Shown here piece by piece: positions 48,546 to 60,559 of a DNA stretch of 64,000 nucleotides. The DNA lies in NCBI RefSeq assembly GCF_036898095.1, contig NC_090767.1, positions 32,246,172 to 32,310,171 on the forward strand, in the 5' to 3' direction. Positions within the stretch are counted from its first letter, which is position 1. Every line of letters begins with the position of its first letter. The position numbers and the translations under genes were made by a program. This stretch comes from Palaemon carinicauda. Taxonomy: Eukaryota > Arthropoda > Malacostraca > Decapoda > Palaemonidae. The notes below the pieces were generated by a model, which was not told the origin of the DNA, ran no database searches, and saw nothing but the letters and a program-made list of their open reading frames with translations.

Positions 48546-50054
48546 AATTATAACAGATTCTGCTATGCAGTGTTGTATCAGATATGAAGTCAAATTTTGC
48601 TATGTTTGTATTTGGAAAACAAATTTGAGTGCAAATATTTCTCTTAGTAATGATAGAGTATATGTAATATACTGCAAGTTTTTGTCCAACTAATTAAGAC
48701 ACTATTCAGCAGCGGACGACCAGACTGGAGAAGAATACTCGAGAGAAGGTACTAAAACCATTAAAACACTTCTACAGTGGAACAAAACTTTTACCATGAA
48801 AGACCAAATTCACCAGGTTCAAGTCGTTTGTCACCGTACAGCCACACACATCGAAAGGAGACTGTGAACAGTTGTGCATCAATAAGGCAAAAAGAAAATT
48901 GGGAATAATGTCAGGTTTTCAGAGAAGACTTTTCACAAATTTCTAGCTCCTTCTTTCAACATCTATAACATATCATTGTACTTTTTATATCCTTTATCAA
49001 GAATCACCAAAACACAAAAGCAGGTCTTCAAATCTTATTCATTAATTATAGGAAGAGAAAGGAAAACAAAATATAAAAAACGATACAATTTGAGACACAG
49101 CATATCAGTACTTACACAGTACTGCTTTAGAACACAGAAAGCAAGAGTCTCTAGCTGTCTTACATGTCGTTAGAACTACCTCACCATGTTTCAAAAACCG
49201 TTCCAACTGAAAGACCATGATTTGCTTTTCTGTAAGAACAAAGTTATGATGGGAGATTTCAAAATAAAACTGATGAGACTCACAGCTAATAGGACTTATG
49301 GCGTTGAATTAATTCGTTCTATTGTGAATGAAAATATTTCTTCATTTAAATTCACAAATTTTGTTATTTACACTTTTCCTAATTATACAAATCAGACTCT
49401 TATTGATTAGGAGTAGCTCAGAGGAACCTGAACTACTGTTTAAATGGAAAAGGATTTGAATGTGTGTCAGGACAAATAAGGATTTTGAGAAGTCTTTAGC
49501 CATCCTGGAACTGTCATTGGAATTGAGGCAAAGATCTTCACTATACTCTTCAGTCGTAACCAGTATGGACTTGTGTCATTGCGTATTATCAAATTCTATG
49601 AAAACCAGCGATACATCCCCTCAATCTATGCCATAACAATTATCCTTTTAACCCGGTTGCCGATCATGGCATACAGTTAGGGGCGAGTGTATTCTTTGAA
49701 GTGCTAATTATTCCCTTGGGTCATTCTAGATAATACTCATGACAATGCTAGTAAGACTGTTTAGCACTTGACACTGTGTTTACAGCCCCTGACTTTGTCC
49801 TAGGAGTATACATCAGTAGGATAACTCAGATCTGCATTTGGGGAGTTTTTTCAAAATTGTTAAAGGTGGGAATTTTAATGGTTAAAGACTCAGATTTTTA
49901 GGGCTAGAAAATTACAAATCAATTTTAAACTATTAATTTTGTTCTTACACTTAATAAATCCCATTTCCTTTTAAAATAATTGAGATTTGCTTATTGTGGG
50001 GCAAGAAGTCCTCATAGAACTAAACTGGTTGGTTCTCTTTCTTCTCTAGAAAAT
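48546..50054. other. No supported gene
   Basis: Short frames at 48976-49173 and 49186-49410 have no recognised similarity. Directly before the satellite, TTCTCTTTCTTCTCTAG at 50034-50050 looks like a strong splice acceptor on the plus strand. Confidence 0.4.
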
Positions 50055-53000
50055 GCCAGCCTCCCGACTCCTGTAGGAGAGCTTAGGGGACGACCCCAGT
50101 CCCTTGTTATCAGTCCAAATAAAGGGATTGCCAGCCTCCCGACTCCTGTAGGAGAGCTTAGGGGACGACCCCAGTCTCCTGTTATCAGTCCAAATAAAGG
50201 GATTGCCAGCCTCCCGACTCCTGTAGGAGAGCTTAGGGGACGACCCCAGTCTCCTGTTATCAGTCCAAATAAAGGGATTGCCAGCCTCCCGACTCCTGTA
50301 GGAGAGCTTAGGGGACGACCCCAGTCCCTTGTTATCAGTCCAAATAAAGGGATTGCCAGCCTCCCGACTCCTGTAGGAGAGCTTAGGGGACGACCCCAGT
50401 CCCCTGTTATCAGTCCAAATAAAGGGATTGCCAGCCTCCCGACTCCTGTAGGAGAGCTTAGGGGACGACCCCAGTCCCCTGTTATCAGTCCAAATAAAGG
50501 GATTGCCAGCCTCCTGACTCCTGTAGGAGAGCTTAGGGGACGACCCCAGTCCCCTGTTATCAGTCCAAATAAAGGGATTGGCAGCCTCCCGACTCCTGTA
50601 GGAGAGCTTAGGGGACGACCCCAGTCCCCTGTTATCAGTCCAAATAAAGGGATTGCCAGCCTTCCGACTCCTGTAGGTGAGCTTAGGGGACGACCCCAGT
50701 CCCCTGTTATCAGTCCAAATAAAGGGATTGCCAGCCTCCCGACTCCTGTAGGAGAGCTTAGGGGACTACCCCAGTCCCTTGTTATCAGTCCAAATAAAGG
50801 GATTGCCAGCCTCCCGACTCCTGTAGGAGAGCTTAGGGGACGACCCCAGTCCCTTGTTATCAGTCCAAATAAAGGGATTGCCAGCCTCCCGACTCCTGTA
50901 GGAGAGCTTAGGGGACGACCCCAGTCCCCTGTTATCAGTCCAAATAAAGGGATTGCCAGCCTCCCGACTCCTGTAGGAGAGCTTAGGGGACGACCCCAGT
51001 CCCCTGTTATCAGTCCAAATAAAGGGATTGCCAGCCTCCCGACTCCTGTAGGAGAGCTTAGGGGACGACCCCAGTCCCCTGTTATCAGTCCAAATAAAGG
51101 AATTGTCAGCCTCCCGACTCCTGTAGGAGAGCTTAGGGGACGACCCCAGTCCCCTGTTATCAGTCCAAATAAAGGGATTGCCAGCCTCCCGACTCCTGTA
51201 GGAGAGCTTAGGGGACGACCCCAGTCCCCTGTTATCAGTCCAAATAAAGGGATTGCCAGCCTCCCGACTCCTGTAGGAGAGCTTAGGGGACGACCCCAGT
51301 CCCCTGTTATCAGTCCAAATAAAGGGATTGCCAGCCTCCCGACTCCTGTAGGAGAGCTTAGGGGACGACCCCAGTCTCCTGTTATCAGTCCAAATAAAGG
51401 AATTGGCAGCCTCCCGACTCCTGTAGGAGAGCTTAGGGGACGACCCCAGTCCCCTGTTATCAGTCCAAATAAAGGGATTGCCAGCCTCCCGACTCCTCTA
51501 GGTGAGCTTAGGGGACGACCCCAGTCCCCTGTTATCAGTCCAAATAAAGGGATTGCCAGCCTCCCGACTCCTGTAGGAGAGCGTAGGGGACGACCCCAGT
51601 CCCCTGTTATCAGTCCAAATAAAGGGATTGCCAGCCTCCCGACTCCTGTAGGAGAGCTTAGGGGATGACCCCAGTCCCTTGTTATCAGTCCAAATAAAGG
51701 GATTGCCAGCCTCCCGACTCCTGTAGGAGAGCTTAGGGGACGACCCCAGTCCCCTGTTATCAGTCCAAATAAAGGGATTGCCAGCCTCCCGACTCCTGTA
51801 GGAGAGCTTAGGGGACGACCACAGTCCCCTGTTATCAGTTCAAATAAAGGGATTGCCAGCCTCCCGACTCCTGTAGGAGAGCTTAGGGGACGACCCCAGT
51901 CCCCTGTTATCAGTCCAAATAAAGGGATTGCCAGCCTCCCGACTCCTGTAGGAGAGCTTAGGGGACGACCCCAGTCCCCTGTTATCAGTCCAAATAAAGG
52001 GATTGCCAGCCTCCCGACTCCTGTAGGAGAGCTTAGGGGACGACCCCAGTCCCTTGTTATCAGTCCAAATAAAGGGATTGCCAGCCTCCCGACTTCTGTA
52101 GGAGAGCTTAGGGGACGACCCCAGTCCCTTGTTATCAGTCCAAATAAAGGGATTGCCAGCCTCCCAACTCCTGTAGGAGAGCTTAGGGGACGACCCCAGT
52201 CCCCTGTTATCAGTCCAAATAAAGGAATTGGCAGCCTCCCAACTCCTGTAGGAGAGCTTAGGGGACGACCCCAGTCCCCTGTTATCAGTCCAAATAAAGG
52301 GATTGCCAGCCTCCCGACTCCTGTAGGAGAGCTTAGGGGACGACCCCAGTCCCTTGTTATCAGTCCAAATAAAGGGATTGCCAGCCTCCCGACTTCTGTA
52401 GGAGAGCTTAGGGGACGACCCCAGTCCCTTGTTATCAGTCCAAATAAAGGGATTGCCAGCCTCCCGACTCCTGTAGGAGAGCTTAGGGGACGACCCCAGT
52501 CCCCTGTTATCAGTCCAAATAAAGGGATTGCCAGCCTCCCGACTCCTGTAGGAGAGCTTAGGGGACGACCCCAGTCCCCTGTTATCAGTCCAAATAAAGG
52601 GATTGCCAGCCTTCCGACTCCTGTAGGTGAGCTTAGGGGACGACCCCAGTCCCCTGTTATCAGTCCAAATAAAGGGATTGCCAGCCTCCCGACTCCTGTA
52701 GGTGAGCTTAGGGGATGACCCCAGTCCCCTGTTATCAGTCCAAATAAAGGGATTGCCAGCCTCCCGACTCCTGTAGGAGAGCTTAGGGGACGACCCCAGT
52801 CCCTTGTTATCAGTCCAAATAAAGGGATTACCAGCCTCCCGACTCCTGTAGGAGAGCTTAGGGGACGACCCCAGTCCCTTGTTATCAGTCCAAATAAAGG
52901 GATTGCCAGCCTCCCGACTCCTGTAGGAGAGCTTAGGGGACGACCCCAGTCCCCTGTTATCAGTCCAAATAAAGGGATTGCCAGCCTCTCGACTCCTGTA

Positions 53001-56000
53001 GGAGAGCTTAGGGGACGACCCCAGTCCCCTGTTATCAGTCCAAATAAAGGGATTGCCAGCCTCCCGACTCTTGTAGGAGAGCTTAGGGGACGACCCCAGT
53101 CCCTTGTTATCAGTCCAAATAAAGGGATTGCCAGCCTCCCAACTCCTGTAGGAGAGCTTAGGGGACGACCCCAGTCCCCTGTTATCAGTCCAAATAAAGG
53201 AATTGTCAGCCTCCCAACTCCTGTAGGAGAGCTTAGGGGACGACCCCAGTCCCTTGTTATCAGTCCAAATAAAGGGATTGCCAGCCTCCCGACTCCTGTA
53301 GGAGAGCTTAGGGGACGACCCCAGTCCCTTGTTATCAGTCCAAATAAAGGGATTGCCAGCCTCCCAACTCCTGTAGGAGAGCTTAGGGGACGATCCCAGT
53401 CTCCTGTTATCAGTCCAAATAAAGGAATTGGCAGCCTCCCGACTCCTGTAGGAGAGCTTAGGGGACGACCCTAGTCCCCTGTTATCAGTCCAAATAAAGG
53501 GATTGCCAGCCTCCCGACTCCTCTAGGTGAGCTTAGGGGACGACCCCAGTCCCCTGTTATCAGTCCAAATAAAGGGATTGCCAGCCTCCCGACTCCTGTA
53601 GGAGAGCTTAGGGGATGACCCCAGTCCCTTGTTATCAGTCCAAATAAAGGGATTGCCAGCCTCCCGACTCCTGTAGGAGAGCTTAGGGGACGACCCCAGT
53701 CCCCTGTTATCAGTCCAAATAAAGGGATTGCCAGCCTCCCGACTCCTGTAGGAGAGCTTAGGGGACGACCCCAGTCCCCTGTTATCAGTTCAAATAAAGG
53801 GATTGCCAGCCTCCCGACTCCTGTAGGAGAGCTTAGGGGACGACCCCAGTCCCCTGTTATCAGTCCAAATAAAGGGATTGCCAGCCTCCCGACTCCTGTA
53901 GGAGAGCTTAGGGGACGACCCCAGTCCCTTGTTATCAGTCCAAATAAAGGGATTGCCAGCCTCCCGACTTCTGTAGGAGAGCTTAGGGGACGACCCCAGT
54001 CCCCTGTTATCAGTCCAAATAAAGGGATTGCCAGCCTCCCGACTCCTGTAGGAGAGCTTAGGGGACGACCCCAGTCCCTTGTTATCAGTCCAAATAAAGG
54101 GATTGCCAGCCTCCCGACTCCTGTAGGAGAGCTTAGGGGACGACCCCAGTCTCCTGTTATCAGTCCAAATAAAGGAATTGGCAGCCTCCCGACTCCTGTA
54201 GGAGAGCTTAGGGGACGACCCCAGTCCCCTGTTATCAGTCCAAATAAAGGGATTGCCAGCCTCCCGACTCCTCTAGGTGAGCTTAGGGGACGACCCCAGT
54301 CCCCTGTTATCAGTCCAAATAAAGGGATTGCCAGCCTCCCGACTCCTGTAGGAGAGCTTAGGGGACGACCCCAGTCCCCTGTTATCAGTCCAAATAAAGG
54401 GATTGCCAGCCTCCCGACTCCTGTAGGAGAGCTTAGGGGATGACCCCAGTCCCTTGTTATCAGTCCAAATAAAGGGATTGCCAGCCTCCCGACTCCTGTA
54501 GGAGAGCTTAGGGGACGACCCCAGTCCCCTGTTATCAGTCCAAATAAAGGGATTGCCAGCCTCCCGACTCCTGTAGGAGAGCTTAGGGGACGACCCCAGT
54601 CCCCTGTTATCAGTCCAAATAAAGGGATTGCCAGCCTCCCGACTCCTGTAGGAGAGCTTAGGGGACGACCCCAGTCCCCTGTTATCAGTCCAAATAAAGG
54701 GATTGCCAGCCTCCCGACTCCTGTAGGAGAGCTTAGGGGACGACCCCAGTCCCCTGTTATCAGTCCAAATAAAGGGATTGCCAGCCTCCCGACTTCTGTA
54801 GGAGAGCTTAGGGGACGACCCCAGTCCCTTGTTATCAGTCCAAATAAAGGGATTGCCAGCCTCCCAACTCCTGTAGGAGAGCTTAGGGGACGACCCCAGT
54901 CCCCTGTTATCAGTCCAAATAAAGGAATTGGCAGCCTCCCAACTCCTGTAGGAGAGCTTAGGGGACGACCCCAGTCCCCTGTTATCAGTCCAAATAAAGG
55001 GATTGCCAGCCTCCCGACTCCTGTAGGAGAGCTTAGGGGACGACCCCAGTCCCTTGTTATCAGTCCAAATAAAGGGATTGCCAGCCTCCCGACTTCTGTA
55101 GGAGAGCTTAGGGGACGACCCCAGTCCCTTGTTATCAGTCCAAATAAAGGGATTGCCAGCCTCCCGACTTCTGTAGGAGAGCTTAGGGGACGACCCCAGT
55201 CCCTTGTTATCAGTCCAAATAAAGGGATTGCCAGCCTCCCGACTCCTGTAGGAGAGCTTAGGGGACGACCCCAGTCCCCTGTTATCAGTCCAAATAAAGG
55301 GATTGCCAGCCTCCCGACTCCTGTAGGAGAGCTTAGGGGACGACCCCAGTCCCCTGTTATCAGTCCAAATAAAGGGATTGCCAGCCTTCCGACTCCTGTA
55401 GGTGAGCTTAGGGGATGACCCCAGTCCCCTGTTATCAGTCCAAATAAAGGGATTGCCAGCCTCCCGACTCCTGTAGGAGAGCTTAGGGGACGACCCCAGT
55501 CCCTTGTTATCAGTCCAAATAAAGGGATTGCCAGCCTCCCGACTCCTGTAGGAGAGCTTAGGGGACGACCCCAGTCCCTTGTTATCAGTCCAAATAAAGG
55601 GATTGCCAGCCTCCCGACTCCTGTAGGAGAGCTTAGGGGACGACCCCAGTCCCCTGTTATCAGTCCAAATAAAGGGATTGCCAGCCTCCCGACTCCTGTA
55701 GGAGAGCTTAGGGGACGACCCCAGTCCCCTGTTATCAGTCCAAATAAAGGGATTGCCAGCCTCCCGACTCTTGTAGGAGAGCTTAGGGGACGACCCCAGT
55801 CCCTTGTTATCAGTCCAAATAAAGGGATTGCCAGCCTCCCAACTCCTGTAGGAGAGCTTAGGGGACGACCCCAGTCCCCTGTTATCAGTCCAAATAAAGG
55901 AATTGTCAGCCTCCCAACTCCTGTAGGAGAGCTTAGGGGACGATCCCAGTCCCCTGTTATCAGTCCAAATAAAGGAATTGTCAGCCTCCCAACTCCTGTA

Positions 56001-57034
56001 GGAGAGCTTAGGGGACGACCCCAGTCCCTTGTTATCAGTCCAAATAAAGGGATTGCCAGCCTCCCGACTCCTGTAGGAGAGCTTAGGGGACGACCCCAGT
56101 CCCTTGTTATCAGTCCAAATAAAGGGATTGCCAGCCTCCCAACTCCTGTAGGAGAGCTTAGGGGACGATCCCAGTCTCCTGTTATCAGTCCAAATAAAGG
56201 AATTGGCAGCCTCCCGACTCCTGTAGGAGAGCTTAGGGGACGACCCTAGTCCCCTGTTATCAGTCCAAATAAAGGGATTGCCAGCCTCCCGACTCCTCTA
56301 GGTGAGCTTAGGGGACGACCCCAGTCCCCTGTTATCAGTCCAAATAAAGGGATTGCCAGCCTCCCGACTCCTGTAGGAGAGCTTAGTGGATGACCCCAGT
56401 CCCTTGTTATCAGTCCAAATAAAGGGATTGCCAGCCTCCCGACTCCTGTAGGAGAGCTTAGGGGACGACCCCAGTCCCCTGTTATCAGTCCAAATAAAGG
56501 GATTGCCAGCCTCCCGACTCCTGTAGGAGAGCTTAGGGGACGACCCCAGTCCCCTGTTATCAGTTCAAATAAAGGGATTGCCAGCCTCCCGACTCCTGTA
56601 GGAGAGCTTAGGGGACGACCCCAGTCCCCTGTTATCAGTCCAAATAAAGGGATTGCCAGCCTCCCGACTCCTGTAGGAGAGCTTAGGGGACGACCCCAGT
56701 CCCTTGTTATCAGTCCAAATAAAGGGATGGCCAGCCTCCCGACTTCTGTAGGAGAGCTTAGGGGACGACCCCAGTCCCTTGTTATCAGTCCAAATAAAGG
56801 GATTGCCAGCCTCCCAACTCCTGTAGGAGAGCTTAGGGGACGACCCCAGTCCCCTGTTATCAGTCCAAATAAAGGAATTGGCAGCCTCCCAACTCCTGTA
56901 GGAGAGCTTAGGGGACGACCCCAGTCACTTGTTATCAGTCCAAATAAAGGAATTGGCAGCCTCCCGACTCCTGTAGGTGAGCTTAGGGGACGACCCCAGT
57001 CCCCTGTTATCAGTCCAAATAAAGGGATTGGCAG
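50055..57034. repeat. Satellite array, about 93 copies of a 75-bp monomer
   Basis: The monomer reads GATTGCCAGCCTCCCGACTC, then CTGTAGGAGAGCTTAGGGGA, then CGACCCCAGTCCCCTGTTAT, then CAGTCCAAATAAAGG. The phase is unchanged from first to last monomer, so the array has substitutions but no net indel. Each monomer holds AATAAA and two short inverted repeats (CTCCT/AGGAG and AGGGGAC/GTCCCCT). The 75-bp period keeps a frame open: plus-strand 49980-51668 (562 codons, 25-residue repeats such as SLPTPVGELRGRPQSPVIS) and minus-strand 56246-57073. These frames are probably a by-product, because CGA-to-TGA changes in several monomers close the plus frame. Confidence 0.97.
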
Positions 57035-57944
57035 ACTGAAAGTGAGAACTCCAACAAAAGGATCCCTCTTCATATCCTGCCTCCCATTTTAAATTGGTTA
57101 GATTAAAGGTCTCTAAATGCAGAGATCCTTCAGATTGGGAGAAGTTTTAGGTATCGTGATCGGGGTCTAAGGAAGGTCAGCAATCTTCTTCACCACAGGA
57201 AGGTTAGACTGCAGATCAAGGTTATCTACTTCTCTTCACAGAACTCCTGCACAGAACTCCTCACACAGCCAAATTTAGAATAAATAATCTGGGATACCTG
57301 AGTATACCTTTCCTTCCAAAATAACTTGTCCCAATAGTTAATTGCCTTATGTGAAAAAAAGGTCGCTGCCTTTTGTTAGACAGCAATATTCTCCTGTACG
57401 GAGTTCTGTCCTTTCCATGAAATATGTAAAATATGTAAAACGTGCGTGAAGTTACTATTCATCTTATCTCTGCATGTAATTATATAAATACATACACGTG
57501 AAGAATCCCTCCTCCCCCATTCCTTACCATCTCTATCTACCAGTTTTACCTAATGTCCTTATGATGGTAATAAAAGAGTTATATCAAATGCAGTTATTAA
57601 TAGGGATAAATTTATTGTATCAACAACAGCATATTATCAGTAAAATGTCTATCTATCTGTAAAAATAAATAGTGAGCGATATAATCAGGTGCAGTGCATA
57701 AATTATCCATATCAACAACAAAAATTACAGTCCAGTTTATTTATCAATATTATTTATGATTAAATATTAACAAAATGATATTCTCCAAATAGCACAAAAT
57801 GTATATTAAGCCTATCGCATACCCTGGGCATGCATTAGTGGGAATCAAAATTCAAGGAAGGGTATACATAATACATTAGCATATATGTTAATGAAATATA
57901 TTCCAAAAGGCTAAAAAATATATAGTTTATTAACAAATAATATG
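57035..57944. other. No recognisable feature
   Basis: Unique-looking AT-rich sequence flanking the satellite. Confidence 0.45.
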
Positions 57945-58770
57945 TTCAAATTAGGTCATCAACGGGCATATAGAATAAAAATAGCATATTCAAATAATGT
58001 TTGTAAAGGATATAGAGTAAAAAAATAGTAAATCAAATGATGTCGTAAATGGGTATACAGTATGAAAAGAGTACATTCAAATTATGTTGTAAATTGGTAT
58101 AGAGTATAAAAAAATAGTACATCCATATTATGTGATAAATGGGTATACTACATTCAAATTATGTTGGGAATGGGAATACAGTATGAAAGTAGTACATTCA
58201 AATCATACAGTGAATGGGAATACAGTATAAAAAATAAATACATTCTAATTTTATCATGACTGGGTATACAGTATAAAAAATTGTAAATTCAAATTATGGC
58301 ATAAATGGGTATACAGTGTAAAAATAGCACATTCAAATTATGTCATGAATGGGTAAACAGTAAGAAAACAGTACATTTGAATTATGTCGTATATGTGTAT
58401 ACAGTATATGGCCACTAATATATATTAAGTAAAAGTGTGATTTTGTGGAAAGGAAAATGAAAATAATATTTTCAAATTATGTTCTTAAAGGGTGTACAGT
58501 ATATAAATATTAAAATCAAATTATTTTGCAAATAGGTCTATAGTATGAAAGTAGTACATTCAAATTATGTTCTAAATGGGTTTAGAATACATATATAGTA
58601 CAGTCAAATAATGTCGTGAATGGGTATACAGTATAATAAATAGTACATTCAAATTATGTTATAAACGGGTATACAGTGTAAAAAATAGTACATTGAAATT
58701 GTCGTAAATGGGTATACAGTATATGGGCACTGATATATATTAAGTAAAAGTGCAATTTTGAGGAAAGGAA
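57945..58770. repeat. Degenerate minisatellite, about 50-55 bp units, roughly 14 copies
   Basis: Landmarks are GGGTATACAGTATAAAA, TAGTACATTCAAATTATG and TCRTRAATG. A larger block with ATATATTAAGTAAAAGTG occurs at about 58420 and 58735, indicating a higher-order duplication of about 310 bp. Confidence 0.85.
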
Positions 58771-59016
58771 TAACTATAGTATATGATGAAAAAATACATT
58801 CCATAAGGGCCATGAATACTTTATGTATCAACCCCCCAAAAAATTATTCCTGGTAAGCCATTGATATAATTTTATAACAAAACGATTATACAGCACTAAG
58901 ATATTCCGAAAAAAAAAAACGATAAATTGTGAAGGAAAAATTTCTTGTCTTCTTTTACCAGTGAAGATATATAAATTTCTAAATCTGAAAAAAAAAGAGC
59001 CAGTGGGAAATGAAGG

Positions 59017-59099
59017 TCATGTTGCATAGACAGGGTTGGTAGGCTGAGGACAGGAGTATACAGGTGGAGAGCCTCCTACTAGAGGACCTTCCTGGGGCA
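59017..59099 (-). CDS. Putative terminal coding exon of an unknown gene
   Basis: On the minus strand an acceptor (GGTTTACAG) precedes a frame of 26 residues, PQEGPLVGGSPPVYSCPQPT then NPVYAT and TGA. The Pro/Gly-rich composition and clean stop look like the C-terminus of a real protein. The frame needs one base from the previous exon, while the exon at 59469-59548 ends on a full codon with its best donor. Either another exon lies between or a different donor is used. I do not recognise the family. Confidence 0.3.
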
Positions 59100-59468
59100 C
59101 TGTAAACCTTGGCATCAATCTGACGTTGTACTATTGATTTTTTTCTTTGAGAAGGAATGAAAAGTTATTACAAAGCTTATAGAATTTTGGAATGTATTTA
59201 TAGGGGTTCTAAGAGATGTTTGAGAAAAAGGTTTACCATGACAACAGGAGTGCCCAGCTCTACATAATGGACTGGATGTATAGACGAACAGAAAATAATA
59301 TGAGTAGTGAAGTGAAATTCCCGAGAAGAGCATGTGGAATGATACATGATAAGAGAAGACCTGAAGACCTGTTGTTGAGATTGTGCACGTACAGGTGGAC
59401 AGACAAGCAGGTTGGAGAAGGGGGTGAAATGTTCTTAAACCAGTAAAGTATTCAAGTTCACTGCTCAC
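59100..59468. other. Interval between putative exons
   Basis: A long minus-strand frame (59115-59603) runs through exon C into this interval, but the part after the donor is low in coding character. An undetected short exon could lie here. Confidence 0.3.
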
Positions 59469-59548
59469 CATGTACTTTGGGGTACCATCATCATGAGGGA
59501 TGTGCTTCAGGGCTTCATTAATTTCATCTTCCACTTTGGGAAGAGAAA
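59469..59548 (-). CDS. Putative internal exon C of an unknown gene
   Basis: Minus strand, 80 bp, between acceptor ATATATTTTAG and donor GTGAGC. It encodes SLPKVEDEINEALKHIPHDD then GTPKYM after two bases completing a split codon. Entry phase 1 fits the exit phase of exon B; exit is phase 0. The residue composition looks coding and is unlike any repeat nearby. No family recognised. Confidence 0.42.
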
Positions 59549-59996
59549 CTAAAATATATGAAAGTTGGATACAAGATGAACTCACGATTTTAATATCAGC
59601 CACAGCAGAATAGTTTTATACTAAAGATATTGTTTTAAGTTTATGTTGAAAATGATAAATTCTGTATACATGAAAATGAGCAAATAAGAAGATAAGCTTT
59701 ATATCTTTACACATTGCCTCATGTTATTATGGAGATGGTGTATGTGCTATGAATGAGATAAGGTGTATTTTTGTATTCATTATAATTCCTTGTAATTATA
59801 TGAATTTCAATTTGCTTCTCTGGTAATCCCTTAAATCTATTACCTCTACCCTTAATCCATTACTTCATTACTTAGGATGCTCCCCTTATTTGCTGATCAA
59901 ATGCTAAGTTCTAATGGTACTCAACTGAAGAAAGTGATCAAACAGGAGACCGAGTCAGTTCTTTTCAGTTCTGATCAAGCAAGAGGCTCTAATGAC

Positions 59997-60057
59997 CTAA
60001 GTAGATTCCAGATGAGTTTGCTGGGAAGATGTCCTCGTCTTCTTTGATTATATGAAT
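59997..60057 (-). CDS. Putative internal exon B of an unknown gene
   Basis: Minus strand, 61 bp, acceptor TTTAATTGCAG, donor GTCATT (weak apart from GT). It encodes IHIIKEDEDIFPANSSGIYL plus one base. It enters at phase 0 and exits at phase 1, matching exons A and C. Without the splice the frame stops two codons later. Confidence 0.38.
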
Positions 60058-60461
60058 CTGCAATTAAATGAAGCTAATATTAGAAACTTCTCATGAAGTA
60101 TATAAAATAGCAGTTGAAGGAACGGATCATAAAAAAAGGATCGTATCTTTCAGTTTTCATATTACATTTATGATAGAACAATGTTCAAAAGGAAATATTT
60201 CACATCTATTTCAATGATTTTAATAAATTTACATTTAAAATGACAATCCGGAATCAAATGGCTCCTCCATTCCAAGTCTTATAATTCATGAATTTGTCGC
60301 AAGAAGAGAAAAGGAGAAATATCAATTGTGCATCAACCAAATTGTCCAGCACTAAATCTTAAGAAAAATATAGAAGTTGAAGAGAGGACGCTCTGTGCAA
60401 AGAAGTGGAACATGACTCTAGAGAAGGACAAAGTTAAGGAATGGCTGTGTCTGGTACTCAC

Positions 60462-60559
60462 CGATATCAATCCGAGACGAGAAGTGAAGGAATTAACACT
60501 TTGAGAGATGACCTGCTTTTCCCTGAGGTCAGACTCTATTTCCAGAATGCAGATAATGT
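60462..60559 (-). CDS. Putative internal exon A of an unknown gene
   Basis: Minus strand, 98 bp, acceptor CCTAAACAACAG (weak), donor GTGAGTACC (strong). After two bases it encodes IICILEIESDLREKQVISQS then VNSFTSRLGLIS. It exits at phase 0. A diverged counterpart in the second 1.7-kb unit (about 62060-62150) has a stop and an altered donor, so only this copy could be coding. Confidence 0.4.

Noticed and set aside
50055..57034. CRISPR-like appearance of a regular repeat array
   Set aside because: Monomers are contiguous with no variable spacers, and the context is a eukaryotic genome. It is a tandem satellite.
56246..57073. 275-codon minus-strand frame as a gene
   Set aside because: It is the reverse frame of the same 75-bp satellite. 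It is open because the period is a multiple of three.
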